From assembly GCF_022347545.1 (NCBI RefSeq), contig NZ_JAKREW010000001.1, positions 372,001 through 436,000 of the forward strand: a stretch of DNA of 64,000 nt, read 5' to 3'. This DNA comes from Terribium retamae. GTDB taxonomy: Bacteria; Pseudomonadota; Alphaproteobacteria; Rhizobiales; Rhizobiaceae. The translations under genes were made by a program, and so were the position numbers. Shown here one piece after another: positions 25,541 to 35,538 of the stretch; the first letter of the stretch is position 1, and every line of letters begins with the position of its first letter. The notes under the pieces are model-generated. The model did not search any database, was not told where the DNA came from, and saw only the letters and a program-made list of their open reading frames with translations.

Positions 25541-25569
25541 TATGCAACGCATTGTGGCGAATATGCAAC
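25541..25569. promoter_or_regulatory. Candidate regulator sites upstream of ntrY
   Basis: TATGCAAC occurs at 25541-25548 and again at 25562-25569, 21 bp apart (two helical turns). Within it CAA-CGCA-TTG (25545-25554) matches the CAA-N(3-5)-TTG pattern reported for NtrX binding. GTTGC at 25528-25532 is a third, inverted half. The site is about 35-60 bp upstream of the ntrY start, as expected for autoregulation by NtrX. Confidence 0.45.
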
Positions 25570-25645
25570 AAGACGTCCGATCACAAAAATCTTTCGGCGT
25601 CTCATCAACTGGTTTTTGATGGACTGATATCTTTGAGCCTTGGCG

Positions 25646-27106
25646 TCAGCCCTGTCGTGCACCACGATAAACGTTGACGCCGAGATCGCGTATCTTCTTG
25701 CGCAACGTGTTGCGGTTGAGACCGAGGAGATCGGCAGCACGGATCTGGTTGCCGCGGGTTGCCGTCATCGCTGCCAGAACCAGCGGATGCTCGACCTCTT
25801 CCAGGATGCGCTGGTAGAGACCTGCGGGCGGCAATTCGTTGCCGAAGGAGGCGAAATAACGTTGCAGGTAGTGTTCCACCGCCTGGCTGATCGACAAGTC
25901 GTCGGGGATCAGGACGTTGGCGCTGGGCGCGACGGCAACCTCACCCGTCTTTAGCTCGGCCTCGATGATTTCGGCCGAAATTTCGTCCTGCGGGTAGAGT
26001 GCAGCCAGGCGGCGTACGAGATTTTCGAGTTCGCGCACATTGCCAGGCCAGGGATAGCGCTTCATCAGCTCGATACCGGCCGGCACGATGCGTTTGGTTT
26101 GCAAACCTTCCTTCGCGCCGAGCTTGAAGAAATGACGCACGAGGTCCGGAATATCCTCGGCACGTTCGCGCAAACCCGGAAGCCTGAGCGGCACGACATT
26201 GAGGCGATAGAATAGATCCTCGCGGAACAGACCCTGGTTGATCAGCATGCGCAGGTCTTTGTTGGTCGCCGCGACGATTCGCACATCCGTCTTGATCGGC
26301 GTCCGCCCACCTACCGTGGTGTATTCGCCCTGCTGCAGCACGCGCAGCAGCCTGGTCTGCGCCTCCATCGGCATGTCGCCGATTTCATCGAGAAACAGCG
26401 TGCCACCTTCGGCCTGCTCGAAACGGCCGGTGGAGCGGTTCTGCGCACCGGTGAACGCGCCCTTTTCGTGTCCGAACAGCTCCGACTCGATCAGATCGCG
26501 CGGGATGGCTGCCATATTGATGGCAACGAAGGGCCCACCGCGGCGGCGGCCATATTCGTGCAAAGCCCGCGCAACCAGCTCCTTGCCGGTACCGGATTCG
26601 CCGCTGATCATGACGGTGAGGTCCGTCTGCATCATGCGCGCGAGCATGCGGTAGATGTCCTGCATGGCTGCGGAGCGGCCGACCAAAGGCATGGACTCAG
26701 GCTGTTCTTCGGAGCGCGCATCCGCCTTCGGCCGACGCGGTTCAGCCATGGCCCGGCCGACGATGTTGAGCAACTCGGTGAGATCGAACGGCTTGGGCAG
26801 ATATTCATAGGCGCCGGTCTCGGAGGCGCGGATGGCAGTCATGAACGTGTTTTGCGCGCTCATGACGATGACCGGCAGTTCCGGCCGCGCCTTCTTGATG
26901 CGAGGCAACATGTCGAAAGCGTTCTCGTCGGGCATGACCACGTCGGTAATGACGATATCACCCTCGCCTGCGGCCACCCAGCGCCAGAGCGTGGACGCGT
27001 TCGACGTCACCCGCACGTCATGACCGGCGCGCGACAGGGCCTGGTTGAGCACCGTACGGATCGCTGCATCGTCATCGGCGACGAGAATTGTGCCCCGGGC
27101 GCTCAT
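25646..27106 (-). CDS. ntrC: Nitrogen assimilation regulator NtrC (NR-I)
   Basis: 486-aa sigma-54 activator. Receiver (about 5-120) with DDDAA and the phospho-Asp in [14 protein letters not shown]+ domain (about 150-375) with Walker A GESGTGKE, the intact GAFTGA loop ([14 protein letters not shown]) and Walker [13 protein letters not shown]; Fis-type DNA-binding end ([22 protein letters not shown]). Phosphorylated by NtrB under nitrogen limitation, it turns on glutamine synthetase and related genes. The start at 27106 overlaps the end of ntrB by 4 bp. Confidence 0.97.
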   Translation of the reverse strand: MSARGTILVADDDAAIRTVLNQALSRAGHDVRVTSNASTLWRWVAAGEGDIVITDVVMPDENAFDMLPRIKKARPELPVIVMSAQNTFMTAIRASETGAYEYLPKPFDLTELLNIVGRAMAEPRRPKADARSEEQPESMPLVGRSAAMQDIYRMLARMMQTDLTVMISGESGTGKELVARALHEYGRRRGGPFVAINMAAIPRDLIESELFGHEKGAFTGAQNRSTGRFEQAEGGTLFLDEIGDMPMEAQTRLLRVLQQGEYTTVGGRTPIKTDVRIVAATNKDLRMLINQGLFREDLFYRLNVVPLRLPGLRERAEDIPDLVRHFFKLGAKEGLQTKRIVPAGIELMKRYPWPGNVRELENLVRRLAALYPQDEISAEIIEAELKTGEVAVAPSANVLIPDDLSISQAVEHYLQRYFASFGNELPPAGLYQRILEEVEHPLVLAAMTATRGNQIRAADLLGLNRNTLRKKIRDLGVNVYRGARQG

Positions 27107-28236
27107 AGGCGATGTCCTTCCTCGCTTGCGGGCATGGGGTCCTTCCACGCGGGTAGCAGCACGCGGAAGGTCGTTCCGCGCGGCGTCGCATCACATTCGA
27201 TGATGCCACCATGTTCGCCGACGATCTTGGCCACCAATGCCAACCCCAACCCGGAGCCATTCGGCTTGGTGGTGATGAACGGATCGAAGAGGATCGGCAG
27301 GATATCGTCCGAGACCCCCGGACCGTTGTCATGCACGCAGAATTCCAGCGGCAGCGATACGCGATCCTGCGTGCCGGGAACGGACATGCGGATGCCCGGA
27401 CGAAATGCCGTCGTCAACGTGATTTCGCCAAGCGGGTCCGAGCCGATCGCCTCCGCAGCGTTCTTGACTAGGTTGAGGAAGACCTGGATGAGTTGGTCAC
27501 GGTTGCCGTAAACCGAAGGCAGTGAAGGATCATAATCCTCCATGATCTTGATTCGATTGGCGAAACCATTTCTGGCGATTGCCTTTACGTGATCCAGGAC
27601 GACGTGGATGTTGACGGGATAACGATCGATCGGCCGCTCGTCGGAAAACACTTCCATGCGGTCGACCAGCGACACGATGCGATCGGTCTCGTCTGTGATC
27701 AGCCGGGTCAATGCCCGATCTTCGTCGGACGCGGAAAGCTCAAGCAATTGTGCGGCGCCACGGATACCTGAGAGCGGATTCTTGATCTCATGCGCCAGCA
27801 TCGCAGCCAAACCGGTGACGGAGCGCGCAGCCCCGCGATGCGTCATCTGCCGATCGATCTTGTCGGCCATCGAGCGTTCCTGGAACATCACCACGACGGA
27901 ATCCGGGAACTCCGGCACGGGCGCTGCATAAAGGTCCACGATCTTCTCTATGCCGAGACGCGGCGAGGATACATCGACGCGATATTCGTTGACCGGTGCA
28001 CGCCGTTCACGAACCTGGTCCACCAAGGTCAGCAGTGGACTGCCGAAGGGAATGAGCTTGGCCAAGGTGTTTCGCGCCAACATGGTTGCGCTGGATCGAA
28101 AGAAGTCCTCGGCGTCGGCATTGGCGTAGGTGATATGGCCTTCCGGCCCAATCATGATCACCGGTCGGCGAATGGTGTTGAGAAGGATTTGTGCGGCATC
28201 GGCCATGTCCGCAACGGGCGCCGGTGCGATGGTCAT
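27103..28236 (-). CDS. ntrB: Nitrogen sensor kinase/phosphatase NtrB (NR-II)
   Basis: 377-aa cytoplasmic kinase that controls NtrC in response to PII. Order: PAS (about 10-120, [19 protein letters not shown]), HisKA with the phospho-accepting His in [20 protein letters not shown], and ATPase domain with [17 protein letters not shown] and [18 protein letters not shown]. The start at 28236 overlaps the dusB stop by 4 bp (ATGA), as in other rhizobial nifR3-ntrBC operons. The frame is open to 28716, but that extension runs across dusB. Confidence 0.97.
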   Translation of the reverse strand: MTIAPAPVADMADAAQILLNTIRRPVIMIGPEGHITYANADAEDFFRSSATMLARNTLAKLIPFGSPLLTLVDQVRERRAPVNEYRVDVSSPRLGIEKIVDLYAAPVPEFPDSVVVMFQERSMADKIDRQMTHRGAARSVTGLAAMLAHEIKNPLSGIRGAAQLLELSASDEDRALTRLITDETDRIVSLVDRMEVFSDERPIDRYPVNIHVVLDHVKAIARNGFANRIKIMEDYDPSLPSVYGNRDQLIQVFLNLVKNAAEAIGSDPLGEITLTTAFRPGIRMSVPGTQDRVSLPLEFCVHDNGPGVSDDILPILFDPFITTKPNGSGLGLALVAKIVGEHGGIIECDATPRGTTFRVLLPAWKDPMPASEEGHRL

Positions 28237-29261
28237 GCAGCGCTCCGGATGTCTTCCGCGGCACCGACGCACAGAAACGCCTCGCGCAACAATGCGACAA
28301 CATGCGCTGGCTCGAAGGAGGTCAGGATACCTTTGCGCAGTGTTGCCGGTGCCGCCGCAGCGTGCCGGTCCAGATACCAGCCGAGATGCTTTCTGGCCTG
28401 CCTCAGCCCGCTCTCGATTCCATAATGAGCTAGCATGTCCTCGTAATGAGCAATCACATAGTCGGCGAGTTCGGCCACGTCGCCCGGCAAGCCAGGAGGC
28501 TCCGTGCCACTTGCCGAGGCCGCGATAACGCCTGCGGTCCAGGGTGCGCCATAATGGGCGCGACCAACCATGACGGCGTCCGCGCCGGATTGTTCCAGGA
28601 TCGTGGCGGCATCGACCGCCCCTGCAACATCGCCATTGGCGACCACGGGGATCGATACAGCCTCCTTCACACGGGCAATCGCACGCCAGTCCGCCTTGCC
28701 TTGGTAGAACTGGCAACGCGTGCGACCATGAACCGTCACCATGCTCACGCCCGCTTGTTCAGCACGGCGGGCAAGCATCGGCGCATTCAAGGCCTCTTCA
28801 TCCCAGCCGAGCCGCATCTTTACCGTCACCGGTACCTTCACTGCTCCTATCACCGCCTCAATTAGGGTGAGCGCGTGATCGAGGTCGCGCATCAACGCCG
28901 AGCCGGCATAGCCGCCCGTCACCTTCTTGGCGGGACAGCCCATGTTGATGTCGATGATGTCGGCGCCTTCGCCTGCAGCGATGCGCGCTGCTTCAGCCAT
29001 ATGCGCAGCTTCGCGCCCGGCGAGCTGCACCATATGAACCGGCAGCCCGGAATGGCGGATGCGCAGGTCGAATCCTGCCCTGCCCCGTGCGAGTTCGCCG
29101 CTCGCCACCATTTCCGAAACCACAAGGCCTGCACCATGCCCATAGGCGCGCTTGCGGAACGGCTCATCCGTGATACCGGACATCGGTGCTAGGAAAACGC
29201 GGTTGCGCAGAACCACACCGCCAACAACAAGCGGTAAGGCGACTTTGTTCGGATCGGTCAT
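28233..29261 (-). CDS. dusB: tRNA-dihydrouridine synthase DusB (NifR3)
   Basis: 342-aa FMN enzyme reducing uridines in the tRNA D-loop. The TIM-barrel signature is clear: [20 protein letters not shown] at the N-terminus, the active-site cysteine in [38 protein letters not shown] and VVANGDV, with an FMN phosphate site near [17 protein letters not shown]. In rhizobia this gene is nifR3 and leads the ntrBC operon, as here. The start is the ATG at 29261; a TTG two codons earlier is possible. Ribosome binding site weak. Confidence 0.96.
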   Translation of the reverse strand: MTDPNKVALPLVVGGVVLRNRVFLAPMSGITDEPFRKRAYGHGAGLVVSEMVASGELARGRAGFDLRIRHSGLPVHMVQLAGREAAHMAEAARIAAGEGADIIDINMGCPAKKVTGGYAGSALMRDLDHALTLIEAVIGAVKVPVTVKMRLGWDEEALNAPMLARRAEQAGVSMVTVHGRTRCQFYQGKADWRAIARVKEAVSIPVVANGDVAGAVDAATILEQSGADAVMVGRAHYGAPWTAGVIAASASGTEPPGLPGDVAELADYVIAHYEDMLAHYGIESGLRQARKHLGWYLDRHAAAAPATLRKGILTSFEPAHVVALLREAFLCVGAAEDIRSAA

Positions 29262-29320
29262 GCACAAAAACCAAGCAATGTATGTCTTTGCCTATTCATT
29301 AGCCAGATCGAGGTGATTGT

Positions 29321-29345
29321 GCAATGCAGAATGAACAGGCATTGC
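29321..29345. other. Inverted repeat between divergent dusB and ispDF
   Basis: GCAATGC-N11-GCATTGC (perfect 7 bp) in the 139-bp divergent promoter region. It could be an operator for either gene. Symmetry is the only evidence. Confidence 0.3.
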
Positions 29346-29400
29346 GGCTTATTTGGGAAAAAGCTGGCCTTCCTGTTCGCCCGCGACTAAGCCTCTGCGC

Positions 29401-30630
29401 ATGAGGGAACCGAGCGCAATCAAGGCTGTATCCGCCGGTGGCGGCGTCGCCGCTGTCATCGTCGCGGCAGGTCGCGGCGAGCGTGCCGGCCAGGCCGATG
29501 GGCCCAAGCAATACCGCCATATTGGCGGCCGCGCCATCTTGGCCAGAACGCTGGAAACCTTCCTTACGCATCCGCGCATCGCACGTGTCGTCGTGGTGGT
29601 CCACGCCGACGACCGGCTTTTGCTTGAAAAAGCGGTAGGCGATCATCTTGCCAGGATCACGATCGTTACTGGCGGCCGCACCAGACAGGAGTCCGTGCGT
29701 CTCGGCCTTGTCGCATTGGATGACACGATACCAGACAAAGTCCTGATCCACGATGCGGTTCGGCCTTTTGCCGATCGCGACCTCATCGATCGCGTCATCG
29801 ACGTCGTCAGCTCTGGACAGGGCGCCCTGCCGGCGCTTCCGGTCGCCGACACGCTAAAGCGCGAAAGCCGGGACGGCACCATCGGCGAAACGGTGCCGCG
29901 TATGGGCCTGCATGCCGCGCAGACACCACAAGGCTTTCCCTTCCGTCCCATTCTGGATGCACATGAAAAAGCCCATCAGGCAGGCAGGGACGATTTCACG
30001 GATGATGCGGCTATCGCCGAATGGGCCCGATTGCCGGTCAGGATTGTCGCCGGTTCACCTGACAACGTTAAACTCACCTGGGCACGGGATATCGTCATGG
30101 CAGATCAACGACTGAACGGCGCGCGCTTGAGCTTTCCCGACATCCGTACGGGCAATGGCTATGATGTGCACGCCTTCGAACCGGGCGACCACGTGACGTT
30201 GTGCGGGGTCGCCATTCCCCACGACCGCAAGCTGTCGGGCCACTCCGATGCCGATGTGGGCCTGCATGCCTTGACCGACGCGCTTCTGGCCACCTGCAGT
30301 GCCGGCGACATCGGCACGCATTTTCCGCCATCCGATCCGCAATGGAAAGGCGCTGCCTCGCGCCTGTTCGTCGAGCATGCAGCCAGGATCGTCCGCGCAC
30401 GTGGTGGTCGCATCGCCAATGCCGACATCACGCTGATTTGCGAAGCACCGCGCGTCGGCCCCCACCGCGAGGCGATGACTGCCGCGCTCTCGGATATGCT
30501 GGGCATCACCGCCGAGCGCATTTCGATCAAGGCAACGACCAACGAAAAACTGGGTTTTGTCGGTCGCCAGGAAGGGATCGCCGCAATCGCCACGGCCAGT
30601 GTCGTTTATCCTGGCGAGGTGCCGGAATGA
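29401..30630 (+). CDS. ispDF: Bifunctional IspD/IspF (MEP isoprenoid pathway)
   Basis: 409-aa fusion. The N-terminal half (about 15-235) is 2-C-methyl-D-erythritol 4-phosphate cytidylyltransferase ([36 protein letters not shown]). The C-terminal half (about 250-409) is 2-C-methyl-D-erythritol 2,4-cyclodiphosphate synthase ([50 protein letters not shown]). Together they make two steps towards IPP/DMAPP. The fusion is usual in Hyphomicrobiales. The start is the first in-frame ATG; a TTG at 29353 is also open. No strong ribosome binding site. Confidence 0.96.
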   Translation: MREPSAIKAVSAGGGVAAVIVAAGRGERAGQADGPKQYRHIGGRAILARTLETFLTHPRIARVVVVVHADDRLLLEKAVGDHLARITIVTGGRTRQESVRLGLVALDDTIPDKVLIHDAVRPFADRDLIDRVIDVVSSGQGALPALPVADTLKRESRDGTIGETVPRMGLHAAQTPQGFPFRPILDAHEKAHQAGRDDFTDDAAIAEWARLPVRIVAGSPDNVKLTWARDIVMADQRLNGARLSFPDIRTGNGYDVHAFEPGDHVTLCGVAIPHDRKLSGHSDADVGLHALTDALLATCSAGDIGTHFPPSDPQWKGAASRLFVEHAARIVRARGGRIANADITLICEAPRVGPHREAMTAALSDMLGITAERISIKATTNEKLGFVGRQEGIAAIATASVVYPGEVPE

Positions 30631-31115
30631 ACGAACTCACACCGCTGGCCGACCGGTTCCTGAAAGCATGCCAGGCACGCGAAATCTTGGCTGCTACGGC
30701 TGAAAGCTGTACCGGCGGTATGATCATCGCGCATTTGACCGACATTGCCGGCTCATCGGCGGTCGTGGACCGTGGATTCGTCACATATTCGAACGAAGCC
30801 AAGATGGACATGCTGGGCGTCAAGGCAGCCACGCTGGAAGCCTTCGGCGCCGTGTCATCCGAAACGGCGCTGGAGATGGCTGCCGGCGCGCTTGCCCACT
30901 CGCGTGCAGCTATTGCATTGGCGGTTACCGGCATTGCCGGACCCGATGGCGGCTCGGCAGAAAAGCCTGTCGGGCTTGTCTGGTTCGGCCTGGCGCTGAA
31001 AGACCAACCGGCCATTTCGGCACACCGGATCTTCGACAATCGTGGTCGCGACTTCATCCGCCGCGAGACCGTGCGGCATGCGCTCGAAATGGGGCTCAAG
31101 GCCCTGGCCGGCTGA
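30627..31115 (+). CDS. pncC: CinA-family nicotinamide-nucleotide amidase (PncC)
   Basis: 162-aa CinA C-terminal domain protein that deamidates NMN to NaMN. Diagnostic segments: [20 protein letters not shown] (about 24-43) with the catalytic serine, [19 protein letters not shown], and [20 protein letters not shown]. The stand-alone length is normal for PncC/YgaD. It overlaps the ispDF stop by 4 bp (ATGA), so the two are co-translated. Confidence 0.93.
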   Translation: MNELTPLADRFLKACQAREILAATAESCTGGMIIAHLTDIAGSSAVVDRGFVTYSNEAKMDMLGVKAATLEAFGAVSSETALEMAAGALAHSRAAIALAVTGIAGPDGGSAEKPVGLVWFGLALKDQPAISAHRIFDNRGRDFIRRETVRHALEMGLKALAG

Positions 31116-31185
31116 ATGCCATTTGAGGTTCGGATGAGTCGCGCTGACGATTGAGACGTCCTGGATGTGGCAACAACCAGGACCA

Positions 31186-31638
31186 TCAGGGGTCTCGCCC
31201 GTAAATCACGTCGGCGCGTTTTTCGAACGCCTCTGAAAACATGCGGAAGGCCCGGTCGAACATCGTGCCCATCATCGCGCCGAGAATGCGGCTCTTGAAC
31301 TCGTAGTCGATGAAGAAACGTACGAAACAGCCGTCGCTCGCCGGCTCGAACCCCCATATGTTGCTCAAATATTTGAACGGACCATCGATATATTTGACAT
31401 CGATGATGCGCTCATCCGGCTTCAGCAGCACCTGCGTGGTGAAGGTCTCGCGGATCGCCTTATAGCCGACGCTCATATCGGCAACGAGCACGGTTCGGCC
31501 GTCACGTTCACGGCGCGAGCGCACAGCCAGCGCCTCGCACAGCGGTACAAATTGCGGATATTTCTCCACATCGGCAACCAGCGCGAACATCTGGTCGGGG
31601 CTATGGGCTACGCGGCGTGTCGCCTCGAACTTCGGCAT
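31186..31638 (-). CDS. RatA/COQ10-type START domain protein
   Basis: 150-aa SRPBCC (START-like) protein of the Polyketide_cyc2/COQ10 family: MPKFEATRRVAHSPDQMFAL, VADVEKYPQFVPLCEAL, then FKYLSNIWGFEP and FIDYEFKSRILGAMM. Relatives bind ubiquinone (yeast Coq10) or, in E. coli, block 70S assembly (RatA); the hydrophobic-ligand role is more likely here. It follows lipA on the minus strand, separated by a repeat element. Conserved beside lipA in many alphaproteobacteria. Confidence 0.9.
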   Translation of the reverse strand: MPKFEATRRVAHSPDQMFALVADVEKYPQFVPLCEALAVRSRRERDGRTVLVADMSVGYKAIRETFTTQVLLKPDERIIDVKYIDGPFKYLSNIWGFEPASDGCFVRFFIDYEFKSRILGAMMGTMFDRAFRMFSEAFEKRADVIYGRDP

Positions 31639-31653
31639 GAATCCGGCTTACCT

Positions 31654-31746
31654 GAGCGTGATCCCGAAAAGTTGCAGACTTTTCGGAGAAAGATCATGCG
31701 ACAAAACAACAGACAGAACGGAATGCCCCGATCGCATTTCGCTCTA
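31654..31746. repeat. Two-hairpin interspersed palindromic repeat
   Basis: Hairpin 1 is CCGAAAAGT-TGCAG-ACTTTTCGG (31664-31686). A spacer follows (GAAAGATCATGCGACAAAA region). Hairpin 2 is an imperfect 12-bp stem AGAACGGAATGC / GCATTTCGCTCT (about 31713-31745). The GATCCCGAAAAGT...ACTTTTCGG...GATCATGC layout is familiar from short intergenic repeats scattered through Mesorhizobium and Rhizobium genomes. It fills the lipA-ratA gap and its end forms the lipA stop codon. Confidence 0.7.
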
Positions 31747-32709
31747 GGCGGTTTTCTTGAGCTGCTCCTCGCGCGCCGCGCGCAGCTTTGCGAAATCATC
31801 GCCGGCATGGTGCGAGGATCGCGTCAGCGGGCTTGATGCCATCAACAGGAACCCCTTGCTCTTGCCGACGATAGCGTAGGACTGGAACTCCTCCGGCGTA
31901 ACGAACTTCTTGACCGGATGGTGCTTCTTCGATGGCTGCAAATACTGGCCGATGGTCATGAAATCGACGTCGGCCGACCGCAGGTCGTCCATCAACTGCA
32001 GAACTTCGTTCCGCTCTTCACCGAGACCAACCATGATACCGGATTTGGTGAAGATCGAAGGGTCGAGCTCCTTCACACGCTGCAGCAACCGGATGGAATG
32101 GAAATAGCGGGCACCTGGACGAACCGTCAGGTAATTGGACGGCACGGTTTCCAGGTTGTGGTTGAAGACGTCAGGCTTGGCTGCCACGACGATCTCCAAA
32201 GCGCCCTCTTTGCGCAGGAAGTCCGGCGTCAGGATTTCGATCGTGGTCATGGGCGCGGCTGCGCGGATGGCGAGAATGACGTCCGCAAAATGCTGTGCGC
32301 CGCCGTCGTCGAGATCGTCGCGGTCGACCGAAGTGATGACGACATGGGAAAGGCCCATCGTCTTGACTGCCTGCGCCACACGGTTCGGCTCGTCGGGGTC
32401 GAGCGCGGTCGGAATGCCGGTGGCGACATTGCAGAAGGCGCAAGCGCGCGTGCAAATCTCACCCATGATCATGAAGGTGGCGTGCTTCTTTTCCCAGCAT
32501 TCGCCGATATTGGGGCAGCCGGCCTCCTCACAAACCGTCACCAGCTTGTGCGACTTCACGATTTCACGCGTTTCGGCATACCCCTTGGAAACCGGCGCCT
32601 TGACGCGGATCCAGTCAGGCTTGCGCAGCACCTCCTGATCCGGCCGATGCGCCTTTTCGGGGTGACGGGGGCGTGGCTTGTTGGCGACGAGATCGAGAAC
32701 GGTGACCAT
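31744..32709 (-). CDS. lipA: Lipoyl synthase LipA
   Basis: 321-aa radical SAM enzyme inserting two sulfurs into octanoyl domains. The auxiliary cluster motif is in [13 protein letters not shown] and the radical SAM CxxxCxxC is [25 protein letters not shown] and [11 protein letters not shown] follow. It makes the lipoyl cofactor needed by the pdhB and pdhC products encoded upstream on the same strand, and lies 125 bp after lpd. The stop is supplied by the adjoining repeat element. Confidence 0.97.
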   Translation of the reverse strand: MVTVLDLVANKPRPRHPEKAHRPDQEVLRKPDWIRVKAPVSKGYAETREIVKSHKLVTVCEEAGCPNIGECWEKKHATFMIMGEICTRACAFCNVATGIPTALDPDEPNRVAQAVKTMGLSHVVITSVDRDDLDDGGAQHFADVILAIRAAAPMTTIEILTPDFLRKEGALEIVVAAKPDVFNHNLETVPSNYLTVRPGARYFHSIRLLQRVKELDPSIFTKSGIMVGLGEERNEVLQLMDDLRSADVDFMTIGQYLQPSKKHHPVKKFVTPEEFQSYAIVGKSKGFLLMASSPLTRSSHHAGDDFAKLRAAREEQLKKTA

Positions 32710-32834
32710 CTGATCTTTCCTGCTCTCCCCGAGACCTTGCGGAGTCGGGGACTGGGTACGAGCCTCATCTAAGGCTTTTCATCGCTGAGAAAAAGACCGT
32801 GCCAACGCATGCCACCACGGTCGTTTTTGCATCC

Positions 32835-34277
32835 TTACGCGTTCAGAACCCGTCCGTACGCGTCGAGCACGCTTTCCTTCATCGTTTCCGACAGCGTCGG
32901 ATGCGGGAAGATGGTGTGCATCAGCTCTTCCTCGGTGGTTTCGAGGTTCATCGCCACGACGAACCCCTGGATGAGTTCGGTGACCTCCGCACCGACCATG
33001 TGCGCTCCCAACAACTGGCCAGTCTTCTTGTCGAAAATAGTCTTGACCAGACCTTGGTCCTCGCCGAGCGCGACAGCCTTGCCGTTGGCTACGAACTGGA
33101 AGCGGCCGACCCGGATGTCCTTGCCCTGTTCCTTGGCCTTGGCCTCGGTCAGGCCGACGGACGCGACCTGCGGGCTGCAATAGGTGCAGCCTGGGATCTT
33201 GAGCTTATCCATCGGATGAACGTGGAGACCGGCAATCTTCTCCATGCAGATCACCGCCTCGTGCTCGGCCTTGTGGGCCAACATGGGCGGCCCGGCGACA
33301 TCGCCGATGGCATAGATGCCCGGAACGTTGGTGCGGCAGAATTCGTCGATGACGATGGCACCACGGTCGATTTTCACGCCGATGGTCTCCAGGCCAAGAT
33401 TTTCGGTATTGCACTGGACACCCACCGCCGAGATCATCCGGTCGGCGGTGATCTTCTGGGTCTTGCCATCCTTGCCCTCGACCGTCGCGGTCACGGCGTT
33501 CGCGCCTTTCTCGACCTTGGTGACTTTTGTCTCGAGCAGGATCTTCATGCCCTGCTTTTCAAGCTGCTTCTTCGCCCAGGTCGAAATCTCAACGTCTTCC
33601 ACGGGCATGATCTGCGGCATGATCTCGACCACGGTCACGTCAACGCCCATGGTGCGGTAGAAAGAGGCGAATTCGATGCCGATAGCGCCCGAGCCCATCA
33701 CCAGCAGCGATTTCGGCATTTCCTGCGGTACCATCGCTTCGAAATAGGTCCAGATCAGCTTGCCGTCCGGCTCGATGCCCGGCAGTGCGCGTGGACGCGC
33801 ACCGGTGGCGATAACGATGTGCTTGGCCGTATAGGTGCCCTCGCCCTTGGTCCCCTTGGGGATCGGGCCCATCGGCTCCATCGGCTTCTTCGAGGACTTG
33901 CCAACGACGATCTCGCCTGGCTTGGTGAGCTTGGCTTCGCCCCAGATCACGTCGACCTTGTTTTTCTTCATCAGAAAGCCGACGCCATTGTTCATGCGCT
34001 GCGCGATGCCGCGCGAGCGGTCGACGATACCCTTGAGGTCCGGCTTGATCGTACCTTCGAGTGTCAGGCCGTAGCTCTTGGCATGTTCGGCATAATGGAA
34101 AATCTCGGCGGAGCGCAGCAGCGCCTTGGTCGGAATACAACCCCAGTTGGAGCAGATGCCAGCCAGATGCTCCCGTTCGACAATCGCAGTCTTGAAACCG
34201 AGCTGGGCGGAACGGATGGCTGCAATATAGCCGCCCGGACCGGAGCCGATGATGATGACGTCGTAGTTTTCAGCCAT
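32835..34277 (-). CDS. lpdA: Dihydrolipoamide dehydrogenase (E3)
   Basis: 480-aa FAD enzyme reoxidising lipoamide of the pyruvate dehydrogenase complex with NAD+. FAD site VIIIGSGPGGYIAAIRSAQL (about 7-26); redox disulfide Cys42/Cys47 in GICSNWGCIPTK; NAD site LVMGSGAIGIEFASFY; second FAD motif GIYAIGDVAG; His-Glu pair in FPHPTLSETM. The CSNWGC variant is typical of the alphaproteobacterial E3 encoded near pdh. It belongs to the pdh cluster but is separated from pdhC by a GNAT and an SGNH hydrolase gene. Confidence 0.97.
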   Translation of the reverse strand: MAENYDVIIIGSGPGGYIAAIRSAQLGFKTAIVEREHLAGICSNWGCIPTKALLRSAEIFHYAEHAKSYGLTLEGTIKPDLKGIVDRSRGIAQRMNNGVGFLMKKNKVDVIWGEAKLTKPGEIVVGKSSKKPMEPMGPIPKGTKGEGTYTAKHIVIATGARPRALPGIEPDGKLIWTYFEAMVPQEMPKSLLVMGSGAIGIEFASFYRTMGVDVTVVEIMPQIMPVEDVEISTWAKKQLEKQGMKILLETKVTKVEKGANAVTATVEGKDGKTQKITADRMISAVGVQCNTENLGLETIGVKIDRGAIVIDEFCRTNVPGIYAIGDVAGPPMLAHKAEHEAVICMEKIAGLHVHPMDKLKIPGCTYCSPQVASVGLTEAKAKEQGKDIRVGRFQFVANGKAVALGEDQGLVKTIFDKKTGQLLGAHMVGAEVTELIQGFVVAMNLETTEEELMHTIFPHPTLSETMKESVLDAYGRVLNA

Positions 34278-34295
34278 GTTTGTCCTACCTTTTCA

Positions 34296-34877
34296 TCAAG
34301 CGGCACCGCGCGTCAGCAGCACCCAGTCATGTTCTTTGCTGTCGTCGAACAGCGGTACGGCTTGCCGTCGCGTCACCTCGGCAAATCCATATGATTTGTA
34401 AAGCCCGAGCGCGGTCTCGTTGTGGCTTTCGGTGATCAGACTAATCGGCCGGCCGGCGCCACGCTCGACCTCGTGCCGAAGCAGGCGCTTGCCCAATCCT
34501 TTGCCGCGAAGATGTCGGTAGACCCCCAAACTGTCGATGAACCAGTGGCCGACGAGTGTCTTCTGAAGGGCCAGGATGGGCTCGGTGACCGGATGCGACG
34601 GCGTTTCATCAATGATGGATTCATCGATCGGATGCCCGATGATCACGCCTGCAATCTCGTCGCGCACCATCGCCACGCTCGAATCCCTCCAACCGGCGCG
34701 CTCCGTGTCGGAACGCATGAAAGAACGTCCCTGCTCGAAGGCGGTCTCCTTGCTTCCATCGAGCACGGCACCGTACCAGAACCAGGACGCGAAGCCGTGC
34801 GAACTCAAGTCGACCAGAATGGCGAGTTCGGCTGCGTCGCTCTTCGTTGCCGGGCGAATGATGATCTCGTCCGGCAC
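34296..34877 (-). CDS. GNAT family N-acetyltransferase
   Basis: 193-aa acetyltransferase of the GNAT fold. The acetyl-CoA loop reads LGVYRHLRGKGLGKRLLRHE and the C-terminal motif is HNETALGLYKSYGFAEV. Substrate unknown. I choose the GTG at 34877 because a GGAG lies 8 bp ahead; a TTG at 34883 overlapping the previous stop is too close to it. It sits between the SGNH hydrolase gene and lpd, on the same strand. Confidence 0.88.
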   Translation of the reverse strand: MPDEIIIRPATKSDAAELAILVDLSSHGFASWFWYGAVLDGSKETAFEQGRSFMRSDTERAGWRDSSVAMVRDEIAGVIIGHPIDESIIDETPSHPVTEPILALQKTLVGHWFIDSLGVYRHLRGKGLGKRLLRHEVERGAGRPISLITESHNETALGLYKSYGFAEVTRRQAVPLFDDSKEHDWVLLTRGAA

Positions 34878-34879
34878 GG

Positions 34880-35518
34880 TCAAAGCTCCAGCATGTCGCG
34901 CACTATGGGTGCCAGCGCGACACCGATGCGGCGGGTGTTGTCGGCGTCAAGATGGATACCGTCCAACGGTGTTGCCTGAGCAACCGTTCCGGCATCGAAG
35001 AAGCTGCAATTCGTCTCTGCGGCAAGCGCCGCGTAGAACGGTGCCAGCTTGCGCGATTCCGTGGTGGCGCCCTCATACATGGCGGCAAAATTGACGTTCG
35101 CGGTTTCCCGGATTGGTGGCGGCGAAACCAACAGCACTTTGGGCGCCTCGGCGGCCATCGGATAGACCAGGCTGCGCACAATATCGACCAGCCGCCCCAT
35201 GCCCTGCCTGGCACCGATCGCACGGCCGCAGATGAACGACTTCATGTCGTTGGTGCCAAGCAGCAGAATGATCAGATCGAGCGGTGCATGCGTCGCCAGG
35301 ATCGTCGGCAGTGTGCGAGCACCATTGCGGTCACAATCGGCCAGATCATCATCAAAGGCCGTTGTCCGGCCATTCAATCCTTCCGGGATCACACGTGCCG
35401 TACCGCCGAGTTCCGCCTGCAATACGCTGGGCCAACGATCCTCGAACGCATGACGGGCAAGACCTGCGGCATCGTAGCCCCAGGTCAGAGAATCGCCGTA
35501 GCAGAGCACGGTCTTCAT
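34880..35518 (-). CDS. SGNH/GDSL hydrolase (aryl esterase/acyltransferase-like)
   Basis: 212-aa cytoplasmic hydrolase with all four SGNH blocks: CYGDSLTWGYDA (Ser10), EGLNGRTTAFDD, LLLGTNDMKSF and a C-terminal DGIHLDADN Asp-His pair. The block pattern strongly resembles Mycobacterium smegmatis MsAct, an aryl esterase that also performs perhydrolysis and acyl transfer in water. No signal peptide is seen. It lies 20 bp after pdhC, inside the pdh-lpd cluster, so it may share its transcript. The natural substrate is unknown. Confidence 0.9.
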   Translation of the reverse strand: MKTVLCYGDSLTWGYDAAGLARHAFEDRWPSVLQAELGGTARVIPEGLNGRTTAFDDDLADCDRNGARTLPTILATHAPLDLIILLLGTNDMKSFICGRAIGARQGMGRLVDIVRSLVYPMAAEAPKVLLVSPPPIRETANVNFAAMYEGATTESRKLAPFYAALAAETNCSFFDAGTVAQATPLDGIHLDADNTRRIGVALAPIVRDMLEL

Positions 35519-35538
35519 TCGGCCGTCCTACGCGGTCA

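Noticed and set aside
23945..25627. 560-codon plus-strand frame opposite ntrY
   Set aside because: Antisense to an unmistakable histidine kinase; composition is that of a shadow frame and there is no good ribosome binding site.
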